From the NCBI GenBank assembly GCA_003545125.1, contig DQCI01000008.1, positions 3,300 through 8,957 on the forward strand: DNA of 5,658 nt, given 5' to 3'. Position 1 is the stretch's first letter, and each line of letters opens with the position of its first letter. The DNA comes from Paracoccaceae bacterium (GTDB taxonomy: Bacteria; Pseudomonadota; Alphaproteobacteria; Rhodobacterales; Rhodobacteraceae). The position numbers and the translations under genes are program-made. Positions 1 through 5,129 of this stretch are shown here, piece by piece. Under the pieces are notes generated by a model. It ran no database searches and was not told the DNA's origin. It saw nothing but the letters and a program-made list of their open reading frames with translations.

Positions 1-50
1 TCGGGGATGTTTGTCGGCCCCGGGATGAAAACGGGATTCTGAAAGCTCAT
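1..50 (-). CDS. bhcA: Aspartate-glyoxylate aminotransferase BhcA (5' end only, runs off the left edge)
   Basis: Read on the minus strand, an ATG at 50 opens a frame giving MSFQNPVFIPGPTNIP before the window ends. The FIPGPTNIP stretch is the typical N-terminus of class V PLP-dependent aminotransferases of the serine/aspartate-glyoxylate group. BhcA transfers the amino group of aspartate to glyoxylate, giving oxaloacetate and glycine, the first step of the beta-hydroxyaspartate cycle in the cytosol. The start is supported by an AGGAGA ribosome-binding site five bases upstream. Only 16 codons are visible, so the lysine that binds PLP cannot be checked. The identification rests on this N-terminus plus the divergent IclR regulator resembling BhcR, which matches the known bhcR-bhcABCD arrangement. 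The main alternative is a related aminotransferase, such as (S)-ureidoglycine-glyoxylate aminotransferase, which would also fit near allE. Confidence 0.7.
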   Translation of the reverse strand, partial: MSFQNPVFIPGPTNIP

Positions 51-55
51 GGGTG

Positions 56-61
56 TCTCCT
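56..61 (-). promoter_or_regulatory. Ribosome-binding site of bhcA
   Basis: AGGAGA on the minus strand, five bases before the ATG at 50. It is the main evidence that the short frame at the left edge is a real gene start rather than chance, since too little of the protein is visible to judge by length. Confidence 0.7.
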
Positions 62-111
62 GGCGTCGTCTCGGCCACGATATCGCGGACGTCGCCCGGT
101 TGATATTTTTT

Positions 112-126
112 TGAAAACGGCTTTCA
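112..126. promoter_or_regulatory. Candidate BhcR operator 1 (TGAAA-N5-TTTCA)
   Basis: Perfect 5-bp inverted repeat TGAAA ACGGC TTTCA in the bhcA-bhcR intergenic region, embedded in an AT-rich stretch. Its centre lies about 69 bp upstream of the bhcA start codon. The same arms with the same spacing recur at 184-198, which argues against chance. IclR-family regulators bind short palindromes in divergent promoters, and BhcR is reported to bind the promoter region of the bhc cluster with glyoxylate weakening binding. Assigning this site to BhcR is inference. Confidence 0.5.
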
Positions 127-155
127 GAAACGCCTGCGTCCAGATTTTCGGTTAC

Positions 156-184
156 TTGTCAAATGCTTGATTTTTTCATATGTT
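156..184 (+). promoter_or_regulatory. Candidate sigma-70 type promoter of bhcR
   Basis: A -35 like TTGTCA (156-161, five of six consensus bases) is followed after 17 bp by a -10 like TATGTT (179-184, four of six). This would start the transcript near 191, inside the candidate operator at 183-199. The opposite strand of the same -35 area reads TTGACA (163-158), a perfect -35 hexamer facing bhcA, but I see no good -10 at the right distance for it. Promoter strength is inferred from match to consensus only. Confidence 0.4.
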
Positions 185-199
185 GAAATCTCATTTCAA
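183..199. promoter_or_regulatory. Candidate BhcR operator 2 (TTGAAAT-CTC-ATTTCAA)
   Basis: Perfect 7-bp inverted repeat with a 3-bp spacer, containing the same TGAAA-N5-TTTCA core as the site at 112-126. The two centres are 72 bp apart, close to seven helical turns, so both could be bound on the same face of the DNA. It overlaps the proposed -10 box of the bhcR promoter and lies 19 to 35 bp before the bhcR ATG. Binding here would be expected to repress bhcR itself (autoregulation), as is common in the IclR family. Confidence 0.55.
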
Positions 200-205
200 A
201 GCAAT

Positions 206-211
206 GAGAAG
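206..211 (+). promoter_or_regulatory. Ribosome-binding site that fixes the bhcR start
   Basis: GAGAAG, six bases before the ATG at 218. The reading frame is open further upstream to a TTG at 167, but that start has no visible ribosome-binding site and would place the start codon upstream of the proposed promoter's transcript start. The ATG at 218 is therefore preferred. Confidence 0.55.
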
Positions 212-217
212 TTTGTT

Positions 218-1066
218 ATGGATTTCCAGGAAAACGCGGATTCCAAGACCCGACGGTCTCGCGGGAGACCCCGCAATTGGGACGCGAAAACCGCTCAGAA
301 CACCATCAAGTCGTTGGACCGCGCGATGGAAGTCTTCGAGTACCTCAGCGAGGCACAAGGCAAGGCCTTGACGGCCATCGCCGGTGAGATGGGGCAGTCT
401 CCGGCCACGGTCTACCGGATCCTGGTGACGCTGGAAGGGCGCGGCCTCGTCGAGTTCGACCCCGCGGCGCAATTCTGGCACATCGGCCCGCGCGCCTTCG
501 TCATCGGCTCGCGGTTCCTGCGCCGCACCAGCCTGGTCGATCGCGCCCGCCCGATCCTGCGAAGACTGATGGAAGAGACCGGCGAGACCGCCAATCTCGG
601 GATTGAACGGGAGGGCGCGGTGCTGTTCGTCAGCCAGGTCGAAACCCACGCCAATATCCGCGCCTTTTTCCCTCCCGGCAGCCTGTCGCCGATGCATTCC
701 TCCGGAATCGGCAAGGCCCTGTTGGCGCAGATGGACGCAAGCAGGTTGGAACGGTTCCTCAAAACCGAGCCTCTAAAAGCCTTTACCGGCCGAACCATCA
801 CCGATCCGGACGCCTTGCGCCGTGATCTCGAAAGCGTGCGCGATCGCGGCTACGCAATCGACGACGAAGAAAAGAACCCCGGCATGCGCTGCATAGCGGC
901 GCCGGTTTTCGATGTGAATAGCGAGGCGGTGGCCGGCATTTCGGTATCGGGGCCGACAAGCCGGATCGGCCCGCACGATATGGTCCGGTTGAGCCACCCC
1001 GTGCGGGAGGCGGCCCGGGACCTGACCCGGGCCATCGGCGGGGCAGCTACTGCGCCGCGGGCCTGA
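218..1066 (+). CDS. bhcR: IclR-family transcriptional regulator, likely glyoxylate-responsive BhcR
   Basis: A 282-residue cytosolic DNA-binding regulator, a normal IclR length. After a basic, disordered N-terminus (RRSRGRPR, residues 12-19) comes the winged helix-turn-helix at about residues 28-90, with the recognition-helix stretch QSPATVYRIL at 60-69. The effector domain spans about 105-275 and includes SSGIGKALLA (161-170), DDEE (215-218), GMRCIAAPV (222-230) and GISVSGP (240-246). D215, C225, S242 and S244 keep the spacing of the residues I recall as lining the glyoxylate pocket of E. coli AllR (D207, C217, S234, S236), so glyoxylate sensing is plausible. The family resemblance and the divergent aminotransferase at the left edge point to BhcR, the regulator of the beta-hydroxyaspartate cycle. 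Two matching palindromes in its upstream region are candidate operators. An allantoin regulator (AllR) is the alternative, given allE next door. The 3' end overlaps the convergent allE gene by 20 bp. Confidence 0.8.
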   Translation: MDFQENADSKTRRSRGRPRNWDAKTAQNTIKSLDRAMEVFEYLSEAQGKALTAIAGEMGQSPATVYRILVTLEGRGLVEFDPAAQFWHIGPRAFVIGSRFLRRTSLVDRARPILRRLMEETGETANLGIEREGAVLFVSQVETHANIRAFFPPGSLSPMHSSGIGKALLAQMDASRLERFLKTEPLKAFTGRTITDPDALRRDLESVRDRGYAIDDEEKNPGMRCIAAPVFDVNSEAVAGISVSGPTSRIGPHDMVRLSHPVREAARDLTRAIGGAATAPRA

Positions 1067-1916
1067 GCCGCCGCGGTTGGGGCGCGGCCGCCGACGCGGG
1101 GCGGAGCGCCATATGTCGGTTCACGTCCTTGTAAAGCAGATAGCGGAACTTGCCCGGTCCCCCGGCGTAGCAGGCCTGCGGACAGAAGGCGCGCAGCCAC
1201 ATGTAATCGCCGGCTTCCACTTCGACCCAGTCGGTGTTGAGCCGGTAGACGGCCTTGCCTTCGAGCACGTAGAGCCCGTGCTCCATCACATGGGTTTCCA
1301 GGAACGGGATGACGGCGCCGGGTTCAAAGGTCACCACGGTCACATGCATGTCGTGGCGCAGATCGGCGGGATCGACGAACCGGGTGGTGGCCCATTTGCC
1401 GTCGGTCCCCGGCATCGGGGTCGGGGCGATGTCGTTTTCGTTCAGGATCAGCACATCCGGGGGGTCGAGCCCCTCGACCGCTTCGTAGGCTTTGCGGATC
1501 CAATGGAAGCGCAGCGTGTCCTGAGAGCGGTTGTGCAGCGTCCAGTCCGTCTGCGGTGGCAGGAAGGCATAGCCGCCCGGCGTCAGCTCATGGGGCGCAC
1601 CCGCAACCGTCAATGTCGCCGTGCCCTCGACCACGAAGAGCACCCCTTCGGCTTCCGGGTCGGATTCGGGGTGGTCGGAGCCGCCGCCGGGGGCGACCTC
1701 CATGATGTATTGCGAAAAGGTCTCGGCAAAGCCCGTGAGCGGACGTGACAGCACCCAAAGCCGCGTACCTTCCCAGAACGGCAGGAAACTCGTCACGATG
1801 TCGCGCATCGTGCCCTTCGGGATCACAGCATAGGCGTCGGTGAAGACCGCCCGATCCGTCAACAGCTGGTCCTGGCCGGGATGCCCGCCGTGCGGGGCGA
1901 AGTAGTCAGCGGTCAT
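1047..1916 (-). CDS. allE: (S)-ureidoglycine aminohydrolase AllE (bicupin)
   Basis: A 289-residue two-cupin protein. AllE hydrolyses (S)-ureidoglycine to (S)-ureidoglycolate and ammonium, a late step of allantoin (purine) breakdown that leads to glyoxylate. The N-terminal cupin covers about 60-135 (GVLFVVEGTATLTVAG at 91-106) and the C-terminal cupin about 190-265. The second cupin carries ETHVMEHG (207-214) and a later glutamine, Q247. The set E207, H209, H213, Q247 reproduces the +2, +4, +34 spacing of the manganese ligands described in plant UGlyAH (E235, H237, H241, Q275). The end KDVNRHM (263-269) also matches AllE. The last 18 or so residues are an extra Ala/Pro/Arg-rich tail. GGGGAG lies five bases before the ATG, supporting this start. 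It lies downstream of glcB on the same strand, but a terminator separates them, so it probably has its own promoter. Confidence 0.92.
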   Translation of the reverse strand: MTADYFAPHGGHPGQDQLLTDRAVFTDAYAVIPKGTMRDIVTSFLPFWEGTRLWVLSRPLTGFAETFSQYIMEVAPGGGSDHPESDPEAEGVLFVVEGTATLTVAGAPHELTPGGYAFLPPQTDWTLHNRSQDTLRFHWIRKAYEAVEGLDPPDVLILNENDIAPTPMPGTDGKWATTRFVDPADLRHDMHVTVVTFEPGAVIPFLETHVMEHGLYVLEGKAVYRLNTDWVEVEAGDYMWLRAFCPQACYAGGPGKFRYLLYKDVNRHMALRPASAAAPQPRRLRPAAQ

Positions 1917-1921
1917 GAATG

Positions 1922-1927
1922 CTCCCC
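1922..1927 (-). promoter_or_regulatory. Ribosome-binding site of allE
   Basis: GGGGAG on the minus strand with a five-base spacer to the ATG at 1916. A GATAAT hexamer further upstream (1954-1949) resembles a -10 box, but no convincing -35 lies at the proper distance, so the allE promoter itself is not assigned. Confidence 0.6.
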
Positions 1928-2034
1928 AAACTCTATCAGATCTGCCTGATTATCCGAGTTAAGGTCCGCGCCGACCACCCGGCAAGGGGCAACAGCTCTT
2001 TTCTGTGGTTTTTGAAAGTGAGAATGATCTTTCT

Positions 2035-2052
2035 GTTTTCCCAACGGAAAAC
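2035..2052. repeat. Perfect 18-bp inverted repeat next to the terminator
   Basis: GTTTTCC-CAAC-GGAAAAC, seven-base arms around a four-base loop. It abuts the terminator hairpin of glcB on the allE side and includes the terminator's T-run. It may form a second weak hairpin that helps termination, or be a protein site upstream of allE. The arms do not match the TGAAA-N5-TTTCA motif of the bhc region, so a BhcR site is unlikely. Confidence 0.45.
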
Positions 2053-2070
2053 GGCGGGTTGATCCCGCCG
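2048..2070 (-). terminator. Rho-independent terminator of glcB
   Basis: On the minus strand, 18 bases beyond the glcB stop codon, CGGCGGG pairs with CCCGCCG across an ATCAA loop (2070-2052), followed directly by TTTT (2051-2048). A seven-pair, all G/C stem with a short T-run is a classical intrinsic terminator. It implies that most glcB transcripts stop before allE. Confidence 0.75.
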
Positions 2071-2088
2071 GTTTGACCCGATTTCCCG

Positions 2089-4254
2089 CTACCGCGCCGC
2101 CTTCCACTCCAGGCGGCGCCGGTGCAGAACCGGCTCGGTATAGCCCGAGGGCTGCGTGCGCCCCTCGAAGACGAGGTCGCAGGCGGCCCGGTACGCGATG
2201 CCGTCGAAACCCGGCGCCATGGGCTCATAGAACGGGTCGCCCGCGTTCTGGCGGTCCACCACCTCGGCCATCCGCATCATGATCTCCGTCACCTCGGCGG
2301 CGGTGACCACGCTGTGATGCAGCCAGTTGGCGACATGCTGGGCCGAGATCCGGCAGGTCGCGCGGTCTTCCATCAGGGCCACATCGTTGATGTCGGGCAC
2401 TTTCGAGCAGCCCACGCCCTGGTCGATCCAACGCACCACGTAGCCGAGGATACCTTGCGCGTTGTTCTCCACCTCGCGGCGGATCTGGTCGGGCGTCCAA
2501 AGCCGGTAGGCAGCCAGCGGAATGTCGAGGAGCGCATCGACATGGGCGCGGCGCCCGCCTTTCTTCAGCTCGGCCTGGACCGCGCGCACATCCACCTTGT
2601 GGTAATGCGTGGCATGCAGCGTGGCCACGGTCGGGCTCGGCACCCAGGCGCAGTTCGCCCCTGCCCTCGGGTGCTCGATCTTCTGTTCGAGCATCGCGGC
2701 CATCTTGTCCGGCATCGCCCACATGCCCTTGCCGATCTGGGCCCTGCCGGAGAACCCGCATTCCAGCCCGATATCGACGTTCTGGTCCTCGTAGGCGCCG
2801 ATCCAGCTCTTGCGCTTGATGAAATCCTTGCGGCTGAAGGGCCCCGCCTCCATCGAGGTGTGGATCTCGTCGCCGGTCCGGTCGAGGAAGCCGGTGTTGA
2901 TGAAACACACCCGGGCCTTGGCGGCCCGAATGCACGCCTTGAGGTTCACGCTTGTGCGGCGCTCCTCGTCCATGATGCCGAGCTTCACGGTGTTCTCGGC
3001 CAGACCGAGGACCTGTTCGACATGGGCGAAAACGTCGGACGCGAAGGCCACCTCCTGCGGCCCGTGCATCTTCGGTTTCACGACGTAGACCGATCCGGTC
3101 TCGGAGTTCTTCAGCCCGGAGGTTTTGCCGAGATCGTGCATCGCGATCAGGCTCGTCACCATCGCATCCATCAGGCCCTCGAACACCTCCGCGCCGTCGC
3201 GGTCGAGAATTGCCGGGTTGGTCATCAAATGACCGACATTGCGCACCAGCATGAGCGCCCGGCCCTTGACCGAAAACCGTGATCCATCCGGCGCCAGATA
3301 GTCGCGGTTGGCATGCAGGCTGCGGGTGATTTGCTTGCCGCCCTTCTGGAAGCTGTCGGCCAGATCGCCGCGCATCAGCCCGAGCCAGTTGCGATAGGCG
3401 AGCACCTTGTCCTCGGCGTCGACACAAGCGACCGAATCCTCGCAATCCATGATCGCCGATATCGCCGATTCCATCACCACGTCCGCCAGCCCGGCGCTGC
3501 TGAGCTTTCCGATCGGGTTGTCGGGATCGAAGACAAGCTCCACATGCAGCCCGTTGTTGCGAAGCAGGACGGCGCTCGGCCGCTCGGGCTGTCCCCGGTA
3601 GCCGACCAGTTTCTCGGGCGCTTTGAGCCGGGCCCCGTCGACCTCCAGCACACCGTCGGTGATGCTGTAGGACGTCGCCATGCCGTGGCTTGTGGTGGTC
3701 AGCGCAAACACCTCGTCGAGGAAGACGGCCGTGCGCGCGATCACCCGCGCGCCGCGCCCGTCGTCGAAGCCGTCGGTCGGGGCGGGTCCGCCCATGGCAT
3801 CGGTGCCATAGAGCCCGTCATAGAGGCTCCCCCAACGGGCATTTGCCGCGTTCAGGGCGAAGCGGGCATTGGTGATCGGCACCACCAGCTGCGGGCCGGG
3901 GAGCGTGGCGATCTCGGGGTCGACGTTCGCGGTCTCGATCTCGAAGTCGTCCCCCTCCGGCAGGAGATAGCCGATGTCTTCGAGGAAGGCCTTGTAGGCG
4001 ACGCGGTCATGGGGCGCGTCGCGCCGGGCGCGATGCCATGCGTCGATCTGCGCCTGGAGGGTCTCGCGTATTGCCAGCAGTTCGCGGTTGCGCGGGCCGA
4101 AGGTCTGCACCAGCCCTGCCAATCCGGACCAGAACCGATCCGCCGACACGCCCGTGTCCGGCAACGCCTCCTCCTCGATGAAACGCGCGAGTTCGACCGC
4201 AACTGTCAGACCTTCTCGTGTGCAGGTGGTCGTGTTCTCTGGTGCCATCGACAT
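2089..4254 (-). CDS. glcB: Malate synthase G
   Basis: A 721-residue protein (E. coli GlcB has 723) that condenses glyoxylate with acetyl-CoA to malate and CoA in the cytosol. Numbered from the ATG at 4254, R338 lies in [11 protein letters not shown]430 in [10 protein letters not shown] and D458 in GFLDRTGDE, while the catalytic base D630 lies in MEDRAT. These correspond to R338, E427, D455 and D631 of the E. coli enzyme; E430 and D458 are the expected magnesium ligands. The C-terminal GYTEP motif is also present. It is full length with no internal break. The frame is open 11 codons further to 4287, but GGAGGA six bases before the ATG at 4254 decides for the shorter form. It is followed by a terminator and then allE. 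Next to bhcR/bhcA it offers a second route for glyoxylate. A degenerate copy of the candidate BhcR motif lies 30-45 bp before its start. Confidence 0.96.
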   Translation of the reverse strand: MSMAPENTTTCTREGLTVAVELARFIEEEALPDTGVSADRFWSGLAGLVQTFGPRNRELLAIRETLQAQIDAWHRARRDAPHDRVAYKAFLEDIGYLLPEGDDFEIETANVDPEIATLPGPQLVVPITNARFALNAANARWGSLYDGLYGTDAMGGPAPTDGFDDGRGARVIARTAVFLDEVFALTTTSHGMATSYSITDGVLEVDGARLKAPEKLVGYRGQPERPSAVLLRNNGLHVELVFDPDNPIGKLSSAGLADVVMESAISAIMDCEDSVACVDAEDKVLAYRNWLGLMRGDLADSFQKGGKQITRSLHANRDYLAPDGSRFSVKGRALMLVRNVGHLMTNPAILDRDGAEVFEGLMDAMVTSLIAMHDLGKTSGLKNSETGSVYVVKPKMHGPQEVAFASDVFAHVEQVLGLAENTVKLGIMDEERRTSVNLKACIRAAKARVCFINTGFLDRTGDEIHTSMEAGPFSRKDFIKRKSWIGAYEDQNVDIGLECGFSGRAQIGKGMWAMPDKMAAMLEQKIEHPRAGANCAWVPSPTVATLHATHYHKVDVRAVQAELKKGGRRAHVDALLDIPLAAYRLWTPDQIRREVENNAQGILGYVVRWIDQGVGCSKVPDINDVALMEDRATCRISAQHVANWLHHSVVTAAEVTEIMMRMAEVVDRQNAGDPFYEPMAPGFDGIAYRAACDLVFEGRTQPSGYTEPVLHRRRLEWKAAR

Positions 4255-4260
4255 TGTCGC

Positions 4261-4266
4261 TCCTCC
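4261..4266 (-). promoter_or_regulatory. Ribosome-binding site that fixes the glcB start
   Basis: GGAGGA on the minus strand, six bases before the ATG at 4254. It sits inside the reading frame of the longer possible start at 4287, which has no comparable site, so translation most likely begins at 4254. Confidence 0.8.
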
Positions 4267-4283
4267 CGTTGCGCGCGCCGGAT

Positions 4284-4299
4284 TCAAATTCAGATTTCA
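4284..4299. promoter_or_regulatory. Degenerate palindrome upstream of glcB resembling the candidate BhcR operator
   Basis: On the minus strand it reads TGAAATCTGAATTTGA. The left eight bases, TGAAATCT, are identical to the start of the operator core at 184-191. The right half has one mismatch and the spacer is one base longer than at the bhc sites. It lies 30 to 45 bp before the glcB start codon, where a repressor would act. This is a weak match, and control of glcB by BhcR is only a suggestion. Confidence 0.25.
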
Positions 4300-4572
4300 G
4301 CATGCCGCGATATGCTTTTCTCGATCCTGAGCGACTTTTACCTGCGATGGAGGCGTTGGGTCATCCCAAAACCGGCGCAGATTGCGCCAATCCGCAAAGG
4401 AGCAGTTTCAAATTCTTCAAGCAAATGCTTGCTCAACCCGGTCAATCGCCTGCAAACCCGCGCCCGCGTGTGCGCCCGCGGTGCGTGGTCGTGGCGTACC
4501 CATGACATATCTTTCCCATAGCGCGTCCGTCCATTCCAAAGACTGGATCGCACCCTCAAATCCTGGGATCAA
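4300..4572. other. Non-coding region upstream of glcB with two small palindromes
   Basis: No convincing gene is seen. GGCGCA-GAT-TGCGCC (4374-4388) is a perfect six-base inverted repeat, and CAAGCA-AA-TGCTTG (4418-4431) is another. The second contains the decamer CAAATGCTTG, which also occurs at 160-169 in the bhcR promoter. Tandem TTGAA-type half sites lie just beside it on the minus strand. This region presumably holds the glcB promoter, but I could not pick a -35/-10 pair with confidence. The left edge of the decayed IS5 element must lie somewhere in or beyond its right part; no terminal inverted repeat was recognised. Confidence 0.4.
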
Positions 4573-5026
4573 ACACCTGGCGCGCCGGGCCTGAAAAAGG
4601 GCGGGCGGCTGCCTGATTGGGCGCGGCGATGGTGGGCCGAAATCGAAGTTGCATGCCGTGACCGATGCGGCGCGCCGACCGATCCGGATGTTCCTGACCG
4701 GCGGCCAGCGCAGCGACTACATCGATGCGCTGGCCCTGGGTGACGATCTGCCGAACGCCAAGGTGTTCCTCGCAGATCGCGGCCATGACGCGGATAGGTT
4801 CCGCAACGCCCCGAAAGACCAGGGGATCATGCCATGCATCCCGTCGCGCAAGATGCGAAAGGTGCCGATCCCGCACAACGCAGAACTCTACAAATGCCGC
4901 CACGGGATCGAGAACAGTTTCGCTCGGCTCAAGGATTGGCGCCGTGTTGCACCCCGCCATGACAGGTGCCCAAAGGTCTTCCTGTCTGCATGTGCCCTCG
5001 CCGCCGTCGTCGTGTTCTGGTTGCGA
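4573..5026 (+). pseudogene. IS5-family (IS427-like) transposase remnant
   Basis: The C-terminal half of a DDE transposase. From about 4616 the frame reads IGRGDGGPKSKLHAVTDA, then LADRGHDAD with the second catalytic aspartate, then YKCRHGIENSFARLKDWRR, which contains the exact IS5 signature Y-x2-R-x3-E, and finally VVVFWL at the family's usual C-terminus (5015-5023). It is broken three ways. The N-terminal part with the first catalytic aspartate is missing. The preceding LKKGGRL segment (4591-4611) is in a different frame, so a one-base shift lies at about 4600-4613. The codon after FWL is CGA rather than a stop, so the frame runs on to 5191, into the neighbouring IS110 remnant. The CGA may be a mutated TGA (inference). 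No upstream start with a ribosome-binding site is seen; the element cannot make an active transposase. Confidence 0.85.
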
Positions 5027-5129
5027 GATGTTGTAACGGGGCCGGCGGCGCGCACGGCCCGTCATGGCGTACAGGATCAGGGGCAAGCTGTCGCCGTTCC
5101 CGTACTGGATCCACAGCGAGGACGACGGG
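5027..5129. other. Spacer between the two insertion-sequence remnants, possibly residual IS110 left end
   Basis: About 100 bp between the end of IS5 homology and the IS110 start codon. In IS110-group elements the non-coding left end precedes the transposase and encodes the bridge RNA, in well-studied cases (IS621) about 180 nt long. This gap is shorter, so at most a truncated left end remains. Only a weak GGGCC/GGCCC inverted repeat is visible. The boundary between the two elements could not be placed. Confidence 0.3.

Noticed and set aside
167..217. Upstream extension of bhcR from the TTG at 167
   Set aside because: It overlaps the candidate promoter and operator and lacks a ribosome-binding site, whereas the ATG at 218 has one.
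2014..2033. GAAAG-N10-CTTTC as a further BhcR operator upstream of allE
   Set aside because: The arm sequence and ten-base spacer differ from the TGAAA-N5-TTTCA sites.
1913..2107. A 64-codon minus-strand frame between glcB and allE
   Set aside because: It would run through the glcB terminator and end of glcB, and has no recognisable domain.
2122..3282. Long + strand open frames across glcB, including this one and 3313-4521
   Set aside because: They are antisense shadows of malate synthase G, are rich in His/Arg/Gly as expected from reverse-complement high-GC coding, and show no family features.
4302..4505. Small + strand frame starting MPRYAFLDPERLLPAMEALG, divergent from glcB
   Set aside because: No ribosome-binding site, no recognised family, and an Arg/Pro-rich tail typical of chance frames. 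It remains the only short frame here that I would recheck by homology search.
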